Positions 11,101 to 23,822 of a DNA stretch of 64,000 bases are shown one piece after another; positions within the stretch are counted from its first letter, which is position 1; each line of letters begins with the position of its first letter. The position numbers were made by a program, and so were the translations under genes. Below the pieces are notes generated by a model. The model had not been told where the DNA came from and ran no database searches. It was given only the letters and a program-made list of their open reading frames with translations. Origin of the DNA: Ananas comosus (lineage: Eukaryota; Streptophyta; Magnoliopsida; Poales; Bromeliaceae); the NCBI RefSeq assembly GCF_001540865.1, contig NC_033623.1, forward strand, positions 14,362,164 to 14,426,163, given 5' to 3'.

Positions 11101-14100
11101 TCATGACTGATGGTGGTGGTGCTGCTGCCGCCATTCTTGTATAGAAGAACGAAGGGTGTGATTCGGAATGAGCTCCAAGCGGAGAAGCTTTTGGTTAGTC
11201 ATTGGTGAGGTGTCGTGCCCGCTTTCGATCCAACCTCTTATAGCCTCAGCTTCATACGTGAAGCCGTCGGCTGCAATGTGAGGATCTCTCATGACCTCCT
11301 GGTTATATATCCATGGAGAAGAAAACTATCAGGTGATAGATATAACAACATGGCATAATTTTGTATCATCATAATTGATTCACATGTCAATAGTGTTTAC
11401 CTGAAAGATTGGACAGATGAAGTAGGACGGCATGGAGTTTCCATCCGAGCCAGACCGAAACGACGGGCTCGCAGATAAAGAAGCAACGTTCATCATGGGC
11501 TGAATCACCCTCCACACCTCCCCCACAAGATCGGGACGCCGCCTCCTGCTTAGCTCCGCACATCTTACACCCAGGTGGGCCAACTGATTGGCTTGCACGA
11601 AAGGCCACTCCCCCGCAGAGGTGTCAATGATCGAATCTAGGTTCCTTCCCTCCAAGGCTTTCTCCACTTCTCTAGTGATGGCCAACGGAGGTTTTCCCGT
11701 CAAAAGACGCAGAATTATAATACCAAAGGAGTAAACATCGGACTTCGGTGTGAGTTCCCCCTTGGTGATATATTCGGGGTCCATGTACGCGAATGTTCCG
11801 CAGGGATGCGCGGTCCGGTAGAGGGTGGTGGTGGTGGAGGTGGTGGTGTTCGACCGAATCAGGAAGCGGCTCACGCCAAAGTCACCAAGCTTACTCACGA
11901 AGTTGGCGTCGAGTAGGATGTTGGCAGGCTTGAGGTCACCATGTACAATAGGATGGGGCTTATTCGTGTGAAGGAAGATCAGAGCTGTACAAATCTCCCC
12001 GATGATTCGGATGCGGGTCTGCCATGAAAGAGGTGGTGTGTTGTTCGCACGGATGAGACGATCTTCGAGGCTCCCATTCGGAAGGAACTCGTAGACCAGA
12101 GCCCAGCCTTCTAAGCATGCTCCTATGAGAGTAACAAGATTCGGATGCCTCACTCTACTGAGAATAGAAACCTGCAATGATGAAGAGCAAATGAAGATTT
12201 ATGGTTTTTGAATGAAGAGCATGAAATTCAAATTCGGTGAAAAAGAAATTAGATGGTGTGAATACCTCCTGATGGAACTCTGATGCGCCTCGCATACTAT
12301 CAGAGTGCAGCTTCTTTATAGCTACTGCTGTGTTGCGAAGAAAACCTCTATAGACAGCTCCATACCCGCCTTCGCCGATCTTCAGCGAATCGCTGAAATC
12401 TTGCGTTGCCTGATTCAGTTCCAGAAGAGAGAACTCAGAACTCATCTGGTCTCTCCTGCTACGCAACTCATGAGCCTCTCTAACCGCCTCATCTCGCTCA
12501 CGCTTCACCTGATCAAAGTCTGCTTGGAGTGAATTGAGAAGGTATCTGCTTGCTGTCAATGTATCTTCCAGTTCCTTGGCAGCACGATCAGAACTTGAGA
12601 TACGTCGTTCCAATTCCAAATTCAGCTCATCTGCCCTCTGGACTTGTTCGTTTAGTTCGTCTCTCTGAGTTGTCAGTAGTTCATTTTCCTGCTTCTCTTT
12701 TGCGAGTGCTTCCTCAATTTCTTTCGTTTGCTTCATCGCTGCTTTAACCTGTAGGCATAGTTCACAATTAGTAATCAATACTTATGTACAGATTGATACC
12801 TTTTGAAAGCTCTCAAAAGACCTACAATCTCCTTGTGTAAAAGCCCTTCATTAATCATCATTCATCAAGGATAAAACTAGCAAAAGCAGCAAAAAAAAAA
12901 AAACAAAAAAAAAAAAAAACAAAAGAAGGCGTTTACATTAAAAGCATTACTTTTTGGCGTTCGGAAATAAAATCTTTCTGAGCATTCCGGCACTTGTGGG
13001 ATTCTTCTAAAACTTCCTTCCTCAATTTCTCAATTTCTGAAAGGAGCTCACCATACTTCTTACATATATCAGCATCAACCCTGGTGTCTTCCTGTGAATC
13101 ATATCAGAATTCCGCGTAATCTATGAAATACTATCTTGATAAAAGGAGATCATGTCAATAAAATATGTTAGATGATCATTAGTGACGTTAAATCGTCTAC
13201 CTGTTGATGGGATACTATTTCACTTTCTTTACTAAACATTTCATTGTATTATTCAATCAGTCAACAATAAGATAGTTTCATACAGGAACTTGTACCTACT
13301 CCTCTCATCTTGTTTTAATCTATTACGACAATAGTTAGTGAGCAAATCTACAAAAACAGTACCTACCACTCCATGTCTTGGCGATGAATACTGATTCTCC
13401 TCACTATCAGATTCGTGCACTGAAGGTAGTAGTACAGACCCAACTTCGCTCTGTTCATCCCTCGCTAGCGATGATGATCCAGAGTTGCTAGCAATGTCAT
13501 CACTCGCAGACCATGATGCGGCTTCAGAACTCTGTGGACGTCTCGGCAAGACATCATCCCATGGATCACCTTGTTGATAACCTGCTGCTGCGGATACTGA
13601 TCTCTGCATGGAACTATTTTGCCCAGGGCTTCCGATACGTTGAGGTTGTAATGACATTAACGGTGACAAATTCCGAACTGAGCTCGAGATCGGTGGGGGT
13701 GGCGGAGCCTCACGAGCCTCTCTGCTCAAGAGGAAAAGGGGTGAGAGAAGAAAATTCAGATTGATAAAGCTATAGCAGATGATTAAAATAGGGAAAGTGA
13801 ACTGCAATCCCCGGAGAAAATAGAGATATAATCCGAACCATTTCATCATTTTTAATTAACCGGCTGCAGTGAAACGGCATCAAAGCACAACTCAATAATC
13901 TAGATTAATCTAGCTTTCCATAAGTGTGAATCCATGAAAAGAAAGCCCTTTTTGAAAATCAAACAATACCTGACATAGATCAAGTTTCCTTTGCACACAA
14001 ACCATATCTTGCATGTCGGATAAGCGTTCTGCATCACCCTGATTGCCGTCCTGGACGTTGGCGCTCTCATTTCCCTGTAATTCAAGTAACTTTGTAAGAC

Positions 14101-16070
14101 TGAAATATATCAGTTCATGAACCCTACTGCATACAGAATACTGACTACTCTCTTGTTTTTTTTGTTTTTTTTTTCCTTCTTTTGATAAAGCTGGCTACTT
14201 TGTTCTTCCAATCCTGCTTACACTTATATATACTTGGAAGGCAACATATGATTAGAAATAAGGCAAAGTTCTAATAATCTTTATAATGCCAAATTTCAAC
14301 ACGTTGGACGTAAAAGAATTATTTTTTTCTTGGTCGATAGACGTGTCTAGGTGAAACTGGAGAAATGTCTGTCTTGCATGAACAAAATAACAAAATAAAC
14401 AAAAGTTCTGACTATTAATGCATACCTATGATATTTCGCATCTTCTGCTGCTCCCATAACAAGCTTAGTAATCCTATGTTGCACGATGAGCTCTTCGAGC
14501 CCTCTACCAATATCGTCCATCTCAATCACTAGTTTCATGGCGCTAGTCTGAAACATGACAAAGAAAAAACCCAAAAAGAGAAAACCATGATTTAAACAAG
14601 AGCCTAGCTGTGAGTTTCCCTTCCTCACCAATTCGTCTGATCCTTTTAACAAATAATAATCGACAACAATGATAAAACAGAAAAGGATATATCCGATCTA
14701 CATTTGATTACTCGCAATACAATTAAAAAGAAGGGAGGATGAGAAGCAGAAGTGGACCTTTAGTTTCTCGCACGTCGGGAGGTACTCGTTTAACTTCTTA
14801 AGCACTTTTGCCTTCTCAACTCGCCTGTACGCAATGACCTCTTTCTCACTTACTTGACTAGCAGGAAACATGGTACCCACTGAAAATAAAACAGAGAAAA
14901 TCTAGATGTAAAAACATTATTTCAAACAGCAAGTACGTTGTAATACTACACCTATGGTTAGTAAAGATATATAGAAGTAATCTACCAGTAAACAGAAAAG
15001 ATGGTTTCTGAAGAGATGTTGCAGAAAAGTGTTATCGCAGGATTTTGGTACCGACATATAATTCAGAACTATCTGAAGGAGAATCAGGTGTTTCTGAAAA
15101 GCGTAAACATGGGGATTACATAAACTTCTGAACTTCAAAGCAAAAAAAAAAAACCACCAAAATAAAGCATCAAAGTAGAAATTTAGCAAAAAAAGAAAAG
15201 AAACACATAAAGATGAACGCATAATACAAGAGCGTATTGTCTCGGAGGGCCTGTTTGGCCCCAGAAGATGCAAGGTTGTTGGATGCTATCCAAGTAGTGC
15301 ATTTAGAAAAGCATTATACTAATGCTTCTATTAACATATTGTCTTTGCAGAAAAATAGAAGTATCTGATTAGTGTTTCAGCTTTTGGATCTCATAATCTC
15401 TCATTTTCTGATTTCCGCTGCAGCAAAAGCACCTAACTTTTCTATTCGTCAAATGACTTTTGCCGACGAAATTGACGAGATCTGGAGAGCTCTGTTCATG
15501 GATATCCTGAGCTACTTTGAGCAAGTCCAAACAAAAAAATTTTTTAAAAAAAGTGTTATCAAATGACTCTTACACATTAAGTTTGATCGTGTTATTTATA
15601 CTTTACATATTTATTTAGCATATTTTACATACGGCTTCAATGCATTAAAGTTACTGAACCTAAATTCCCTAAATTCGGTACCGAAAGCGGCATCACATCA
15701 CTCAACTAAACAAATTAAAATTAAAAATGAAGGATTGAATTGTTAAACTAAAATCAAATAACTTTCCACAGGTTCTATACGTTTTTACCAAAACAGTAAA
15801 TAACCCATCAAAAATCTGTATCAAAATCTCTTTTTTTTTTAATACTTCTTCTTTACCACGAACTACAATGCGGGGGGAAAAACAAGAAATGGGAAAAGGA
15901 AATGAAAACATACGTATGGGGATCATCTGGGGAGGGATATGGACGTGGGTGATGAACACCTTGGCATTGTTGGCCACGTTCTTGAGAGCCCACGCGAGGA
16001 TCGACCTCCCCTCTCTGAAACTCTCCGGTACGGCGACGTAAACCCTAGCCTCCACCTCCATCTCCTCCAC
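11101..16070 (-). CDS. PUB33-like: U-box domain protein kinase, PUB33-type (E3 ligase/RLCK IX)
   Basis: Nine exons join in phase to an 817-residue protein: 16070-15914, 14879-14758, 14547-14426, 14074-13970, 13721-13367, 13091-12951, 12748-12266, 12171-11401 and 11298-11101. Residues 1 to about 160 are a UspA-like domain (VYVAVPESFREGRSILAWAL, IVQHRITKLVMGAAED). A Ser/Pro-rich linker follows, then a coiled coil at about 288-430. The kinase has the glycine loop GEGGYG at 459-464, ATP-binding K479, HGDLKPAN at 572-579 (HGD in place of HRD, a non-RD form) and DFG at 592-594. The C-terminal U-box begins YFICPIFQEVMRDPHIAADG near 745. The start is the first ATG before the UspA fold, and the length matches Arabidopsis PUB33-class proteins. 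By family it should be a cytoplasmic E3 ubiquitin ligase. A decayed copy lies downstream on the same strand. Confidence 0.93.
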
Positions 16071-17104
16071 TCACCTGTAACTCGACTTCCGAGGCACGGA
16101 ATAGAGAGGGGGGAAGTGCACTTCCGCAACGGAAGTGGACACACGTGACGAGATCTCTCCCTTTTTCCCCCCTCACTTTCCCTGTCGCTTTTGTATCAAT
16201 TGTCGCAAAGCAACAACAGTGATAGATCGAAACGTAGCATCGAATTTGATAGATTTGTAAACAAAAAAAAAATAAAAAAAAAACGAAGTCCACTTCGGAG
16301 GCGTTGACTTCGTTGGATTACAAAGTCAAGTCGGAGGGAATCAACAGGAATTATTCGCTAGAATAAAAAGTAGAATTCAATTTTTTTTTTTTTTTTTTTT
16401 TTTTGTAAGTTATTCACTTACAAAAAGAGAAAATTTAATAATTAGAATAAAAGAGAGAATTTTCCACGAGCTGTGTGTATTGGCTCTGGTCTTTCACTCG
16501 AACAATTAGTTTTTCAATTTAATTATTCAGAGTATTGTGACTTGGTCCCTTCAGTTTTTAACCTTAAATTTTTTTTTTAGTCAACTGTTTATCTCTGAGG
16601 ATGCTTGGTTTGATAATTTTGAATATACAACTATTTAGCCTTTCGCCAATTGCATTAGATAACTGCATTAATTAGGTATCTAGCGTGACACCCAAATTAG
16701 TAATTAGTAATTAATTTAATAGTCCTTTCCAAACTTGCATGAATCCACCACACAACCACTAATGGCCTATTCTCCTAACATTAATTACTATATGATTACT
16801 TTTGTCTCATTTGGATATTTTATGTTTCATTTAAAAATTCATTTTTGTAGCCCCAACTAAACAATATAATAGGATATATACTCTTTTGAACGCTTCAGCT
16901 GAAATTTTTGTGGTTTAGTACGTACAGTTGAATTAACATGGACAAAAAAGTTACTTAGTCCTAGGAACTTTACCCCAGGTTTTAGCCCAAAAAAGTAAAT
17001 TACGTGTATCATTTACCCTGCTTCATGTGATACATAATGAACCTCTCATCCTGTCACAACCTTTGTGATTAATCTATTTACTTGTCACCCTTTCATATTT
17101 GTGA
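16071..17104. other. Upstream region of the U-box kinase gene
   Basis: AT-rich DNA with a 24-nt T-run at about 16381-16404 and no coding signal. It should hold the promoter of the minus-strand U-box kinase gene; I cannot place a confident TATA box. Confidence 0.35.
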
Positions 17105-17473
17105 TTAGAGGATTAGAAGCTTTAACTCTACTAACAGCTATTTGGTGGGTCGTATGGACCGAGAGGAACGATATTTTTTCCGATAGAAGCTCCCCAACCC
17201 TACCCGAGCTTTTGATCACGTTAAACTCCTTACGTCAGCTTGGAACACGTGCCTCTGACTGCCTCGTCTCCTTTTTCGGTTTTTTGGCCGTTTTCTATTT
17301 TTTTTGTTTTGTTCTTTACTGACTTGTTCCGTTGTTGTCTTTTATTATTTTATTTTTGTTCTTTTGTCCACATTTTTCATCTCTTTTTTTTTTCGGAGGC
17401 TCCGTCTGCTTTCATTTTGTAAGTCTAGTTTATTTTTCCTGATGAATGAAACAGGTATCTTACTATTTATTTC
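17105..17473 (+). mobile_element. LINE 3'-end relic
   Basis: The segment encodes TAIWWVVWTERNDIFSDRSS followed by LPELLITLNSLRQLG, the characteristic C-terminus of plant L1 ORF2. A pyrimidine-rich 3' UTR follows, then ATGAAACAGGTATCTTACTA and an A-run ending near 17475. That terminal motif resembles the 3' end of the larger LINE at 7.65 kb, so this is probably a very short 5'-truncated copy of a related element in the opposite orientation. Confidence 0.7.
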
Positions 17474-18545
17474 TAAAAAAAATCAATATATAGTCGATTC
17501 ATTCAAAGATAGTTTAAAGAATAGTCTTAACACTCATCTCACACATGTATATGCTCGTACTATGGTTTATTAACGTATTTGCATGAAAATTTGTCATGTA
17601 TAAAGCTTGCAAAAGCAAAAAAAAATTAAACATGATGAACAAGATAATAAAAAATACTGATGTGAAATTTTAATTTATTAAATAAAGCAGCCGTATTATG
17701 TTGTAGTTTATTAAATCGTACGTATACCAACCCCACTCTCCAACATTGGTTTTTACTTTTTGGTATACTTTAGTAATTCATTTTACATTGGCAACCACAA
17801 TTGATCTTAAAGTGGAATATTCGTACATTTTGTAATGTCCCTTTGCTATGCTGATGAAAAAGAGGAAAAATGAAATCCAAATGAGTTAAAAGGGATTTTT
17901 AAGGGATTTTGTTCCATCTTTAAATTTGATTTTTTATTATTTAATTACCACCTTACTTTTAATTGAATATTGCTTGTCTAAAAATTAAGACCTACTCCTA
18001 AGTAGCATCCTTATCACTAGTCAACTTCATGAATTTTCTATTACTTATGTTTTTTCCAAATTGCAATTTGATTAGGTTTTTGAAGGAAAAAAAAGACACG
18101 GCGTTGTCACAGTCCAATTACATGAAAGGTAACAACACAAATATCTCTTTTTTTTTTAAAAAAAGAGTTGTTCAACTGTTTCTATTGTCGATCACGAGGT
18201 TGATAATTTCAATCTTTATATATATGCGAGCTTAAATTTTTAGAGTTTGTGTCCCTAGCATGTCTCTGATCTGAACTAATATAAGTGAACATAGGATAAA
18301 AAAAAATATACTAAAAAAATTAAGAAAATAATATAATGACTTTTTTTTTTTTTCTTGGTACATTCTTTTTGCATAGGAGAGAGCTAGTGAAAGTCGGTAA
18401 CGCCCTTGAGCCAATTGACGACATCTTAATTTTTCTAATTAAGTTTTCCTTCGCACGTGCTTTTGACGTGCGCTCCACGGAACCGTAGTTTAATTTAAGT
18501 ACGACTACGGTATATCTGACGTATCTGGTCAAAACCCTACGTCGT
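17474..18545. other. Intergenic DNA upstream of the aminotransferase gene
   Basis: AT-rich sequence with no gene. Close to the gene, at about 18453-18475, are CACGTGC and GACGTGCG, G-box-like words that could be promoter elements. Their function is not shown. Confidence 0.35.
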
Positions 18546-18547
18546 CT

Positions 18548-18556
18548 TTTTATAAC
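18548..18556 (+). promoter_or_regulatory. Candidate TATA box of the aminotransferase gene
   Basis: TTTTTATAA stands about 95 nt before the start codon, immediately upstream of a CT-rich leader. Position and orientation suit a core promoter. This is pattern-based only. Confidence 0.45.
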
Positions 18557-18568
18557 CCCCGACTCTTT

Positions 18569-18572
<4 letters not shown>

Positions 18573-18607
<35 letters not shown>
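18573..18607 (+). repeat. (CT)n microsatellite in the 5' leader
   Basis: A run of about 17 CT units followed by CTCGCT variants lies between the candidate TATA box and the start codon. Pyrimidine-rich leaders are common in plant genes, and the length is likely polymorphic. Confidence 0.85.
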
Positions 18608-18610
<3 letters not shown>

Positions 18611-18649
18611 CTCGCTCTCGCCCAACCCTCCGAAGCCGAAGCGAGAGCA

Positions 18650-21600
18650 ATGGAGTGCGGCATCCTCCTCCCACGTCTCCGCCCCAACCATGGCGCCCCC
18701 CTCTCCTCCCCTATCCCCTCCGCCTCTCTCGTCCCCGATCGAAGGCGCCTCCTCGTCCCCTCCTCCCCGCTCCTCAAGGTCCCTCTTGATCTCTCTCATA
18801 CTTATGTTCTCGGTTTTGCGTTGTTTACGCTCTCTCAATCGATTATTTGGTATTTTTGTTGGCGATTTTTGAGTTAAAAGATTGCTTTTTTTTGGCATTT
18901 AAGCCCCCCTTTTGGAACCATTCATCGCGATTATTGGTTTTGTTTCATGAGAAGTTGTTGGGAGTCGGATCGGGGATTTAGTAAAACCCTGAATGCATCT
19001 CTCTCTCTCTCTCTCATATTCGTAGCTATCTTATCGAGATCTATTGTTTATCCTCTCCCAATTGATTCTTTGCTCTCCTTTTCTTTGAGATTTCGAGTTC
19101 AAGATTGCTTCTTGGTGCCATTTAAGCCCTCTTTTCGGAACCATTCATTGCAAGTATAATTTTATTTATTTTCTTACGCCCTTTGAGGAATCTAAGTTGT
19201 TAGGAGTTTGGAATGGGGCGATTGTAAAACCCAAAATGCATATTTACTTCTTGGATTCGAATGTTCATCAAGGGCTTCGTTTGGAGGCTGGAACAGGATG
19301 TTCTAATGTACACCTGACTACAAGTCGGATGCTTTGGGAAAAATATGCTGGCGGATGTGAAAGGAAAGGAATTTGCGCCAATATATATATTTTCTTTTGG
19401 GAGCGGTGAGAAGTGCTCATTGGTTGTGGATTTTATTTTCAAATTGATATGTTCAATCCCAGATCACAGGGTAAAACTTAGTGTCTCCTGTTCTTGACCT
19501 GTTCTTGACCTCGAGCCTCGAGGAAGTGTGTGGGAAAAGAAAGCTGTGATAAGCAAAGGTGATAATTGTCTCTAATGAAGGTTCAGCATTGTTCTATGTT
19601 TCAGTAAGCAGTGTGGGCTTTCTTGATTATTCTTTTGTTTCTTCTAGAATCCATGTATCACTTTTCCTTTATCATTTATCAGTTAAAGATAGGAGTGCAG
19701 TAAAAGATTATTGTATCTGTGTGAAGGAAAGATGAAGTTCTTTAAATGTGAGCATTGTTAGCAGATGAGGTTGATAATGTGGTTAGTGCATATGCACAAT
19801 TAATAGGATTAGATTATACCTGAAGTAATAATTTTGGAATTGAATGAACGGGAATAAGGACTTCCCTTTAGTATCAGACAAGATTTTGTCATTATTGGCT
19901 GGGATTTGAACAGTATGTAGGGAAGACGGTGGAACATTTGAAAAGGTTAAAATGTAATGGTTTTGAATATAAAAATGAAGCAAAAGAGGTCATTATGAAA
20001 CTTAAGCAAACTATGAGGGCCAAGATTGTGTGCTTGCCGACTTCGAATGGCTTTTGATGAAACTTATGAGGCATATTAAGTACAGGCTTAAGGTATATGC
20101 TGCTAATGGCATCAGTTGTTGGGCATGATTAGGATAGGGGGAATGTCCTTAGACTTGTGGGGAGGAACATTCTGACCTAATGAATTTTGCAATATGGCAC
20201 ATTTACCATACAATGAAGATTAGACTTTCTCTACCTCTTTTGCTCACCATTTTCTACTGTACATTTTTTTTTTCCAGTTGTTGAGAGATGATTATGCAAA
20301 GATATGTACAACTCGGTTAAGAATATGTGGCTAAATCCTACAGTGCTGACTGAGTTCATACTCCAAAAAAACAGAATTTAGGTGGTCAAAGTATGTTCGT
20401 TATGCAGAAGAATTAATATTTATTGCATATTTTGCAGATTCAAAGTCAACTTCATCCCAGGTTGTCTCTTTCTTTAGAGGCTCCTAGCGCAACAAGATGT
20501 GAAGCTGCTGTAGCAAGTACCTACCAGTATGCATTCGAGCACTGTTCTCTCATGTTATGTGCCATTATTTGTGCAATCTTGCTATTTTCTTTGCTTTTTT
20601 TTTTTCGTTATTTTTGCTGTAGTATAGTTTTCAATGGACTCTTTGCAATTGTGAGGTACTCTCTCTTATTCTATCTAGAACAGTTTTTGATACTGTAGTG
20701 ATGATCACCAAATTATTTGAAAGTATACATGGTAATTTATCATCACAATCATCTTGTGCTTAGTTTTGGTTATTTTTATATTTACTCATTTGTACCTTAA
20801 GTTGTTCAACATATTATTCCTAAATTCAGTATCAGTTGGTATGAATTTAGATGCAAGTTTCAAATTTTAGACGGATATCTGAATGAAGGATTTGAGAAGA
20901 GAGAACAAGAATGTGTGGCATAAACTACAGAACAAGTTCGCAATCATAATTTTGTTCTCTAGCGTGACCAAGTGCCAACAAATTGACTATATTGCCTTTA
21001 TATTATATCCAAATTAATGCGGCATCTAACCTTACATTTGATATGAAGTATTTCGAGGGGCTTCCTCTAGCAGAAGAAGTTCCTTCTTTTCTTTTTTCCA
21101 ATTAACCATGTCTAAAATTGCTATTCATTGAACATCGGAAAATCGTGATATAAAAGTAAGAGAAGGGATTGACCAACCTGGCCTGCTAATTTATTTGTTG
21201 ATTTGATTAAAAATCCGCTTTTTAGTCTTGCTTAGATGATAATATAAGTTTTATGGCTTGGTGATATTTAGGAAAAGAAATTTGATTGTACAACTTGCTG
21301 CTTTTATTTAGTAGGGGTACCCCAGTTTTCCTCTTTTTTAATATGTATCAGTATAAACTCAATTTTGTCAAGTTATTTTTCTGTCTGGAGGATGGAGTTG
21401 GTTGTGTTTCTACGGTTTATCTGAATGCTTTGATTGTGAAGTTGCGGGTTTATGCGAAAATTTGATTTTTCCTCAAGTGATAAGTTTAAGCTTTTCCTTT
21501 ATTTCTTTTTTCTTTGAGTCGGTTATATTTATAAAGGGAAATATGATACTTACATGTGAGAGGGGAGATTCAGGACTCAGGAGACTAGTTGCTTATACCT

Positions 21601-23783
21601 TTTTTTTGGAGGGGGGTGGGGGTCTTTAAAGTTTATCGTTACTTTTTATCAAACATTGATGATAACTCATATGGTTTATCAGGGAAACTTCTGGTACTGT
21701 TGATTTAGATTGGGATAATCTTGGATTTGGACTGGTGCCAACTGATTTTATGTATGTTATGAAGTGCTCTTCTGATGGAAAATTCACCGGAGGTGAATTG
21801 AAGCATTTTGGGCCTATTGAGCTGAGCCCATCTTCTGGAGTCCTAAATTACGGGCAGGTTAGTGAGGGCTAAAAGTTTTATTCTTGTAAGGTTGCCTCAT
21901 GTATTGTTAGTATTTTTTATCATAATCTTCTTCTTTTACTAGAGCATATCCATAATAAAGGCTCAGTTAGATCTAAAGGTTGTGATGCCCGTTTGAAGAT
22001 GCCTTATCGACATGAGTCATTTATCTTCTGCTGTTTGAGTGTGATTAGAGACCTGCATCTATCTCAACACTTGAAGTCAAAGAGCTTAGTTTACATTGAG
22101 GAACTGGTGCCTTTTTTGGGACTATCTAAAACTTGCATGCAATCTCTGCTGTTATCTTCCCTCGTATTTTAAAATGATAGCATGCCACATTCTTTAGAGT
22201 ACATAGTGTATTTAAATGTTGATAGATTTTTGGGAATTAGAGAATGCAATCTCAAGGATTTGTGGTACCTGCTGCTACTGCATTTGAGGATGATAGTTGT
22301 ACAGCTTCTTTATTCATACGAAATTCTGCATTGTTTCTCTTAGATTACTGTTCCAACTTCTCAGAGAAATACAATTCTTTCGACTTTTTAGGGGTTGTTT
22401 GAAGGTTTAAAAGCATATAGGAAAGAGGATGGATCAATTTTACTATTTCGCCCTGAGGAAAATGCTTTGCGTTTGAGAATGGGTGCAGAGCGGATGTGTA
22501 TGCCGGCACCCACCGTCCAGCAATTTGTTGATGCCGTAAAGCTAACTGTTCTGGCAAATAGGCGATGGGTAAGCTAGTTTGTGTTAAATTCCAAATTCCA
22601 CAGTGCTACTATGCAAGTCTGACTCGTCAATACAAGAATCAATGTTTCCAATGCAGGTACCACCTACTGGTAAAGGTTCCTTGTATATTAGACCGCTACT
22701 TATGGGAAGTGGGGCTGTTCTTGGCCTTGCACCTGCTCCTGAGTATACATTTCTTATTTTTGTATCTCCTGTTGGGACCTATTTCAAGGTTGGTTTAAAT
22801 TATTTGTCATGTTTCTTCTGTTGAACGTTTGCTTTTGGCCCCTTTCTCTTAGCAGTAGAGTTATGACAGTTATTATGGTGGAATAGTCATGATGAAATGT
22901 GCAATCTAGCATGTCAAACATGTCAGGGTGAAAAAAATCAGTGCTATTTGTATGCCAGGGGTTATTAATGCTCTTGGACCTGTCTCCTCTCTTGCTGTTT
23001 CAAATGCATTCTACTCCCATTCTGATAGTGTTTTGCTAGCTTTCTACAACTTTCATCTCCAACAGCTTTTTGTGGTGCCACATAGAATTATAAACAAAAT
23101 CAACTTATCAAGTAATGATTGACTGATTACATACTGTTTCTCTTACAGTCTTAAAGAATATGCTTCATGTATGATAATTCTCCTTGGCAGATTTGGGATC
23201 TAAATTTTAGCATTAGTTTGGAGCAAAATCTTTTGTTATCCTAAATTTGTCTGAGAGCCGCGGACTCTTAACTTCTATGAATAATACAATAAAGGTAAAC
23301 ATTGGTCGCATTTACATCGTTGAACGCGGGTAGACCATCTGTTAATGTCTTTGATAATATTACTGTGGGGGCCACCTGACAGTTCTAACCCATCCCTCAA
23401 AGATGGATCTGTTCATTGAAAGATGATACATACAATCCTACCCAGAATGATTGACCTTGAAATTAAGTTTCACCTCCAATGCATTGATTAGCCACTTTCT
23501 TTTTGGTTCCCTTATATCAACGTTATTGTTTTCACTATTATCTGCAATAGTTACTTGTCTTATTTATTTCCTCTGGCTGCTTAATAATTAGTTTATTTGC
23601 TCATGAACTATTGGGATTTAGTGACACTTAGATTGAAGATTAGAGAGTGACATTTGCTTATCTGTATAATTCAGGAGGGCTTAGCGCCAATAAATTTGAT
23701 AGTTGAACACGATTTCCATCGGGCAACCCGTGGTGGCACTGGCGGAGTGAAGACTATTGGAAATTATGCTTCGGTAAATGAAA

Positions 23784-23822
<39 letters not shown>

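Noticed and set aside
18320..18898. Minus-strand frame over the BCAT leader with Arg-Glu repeats
   Set aside because: It is the complement of the (CT)n tract and exon 1 of BCAT.
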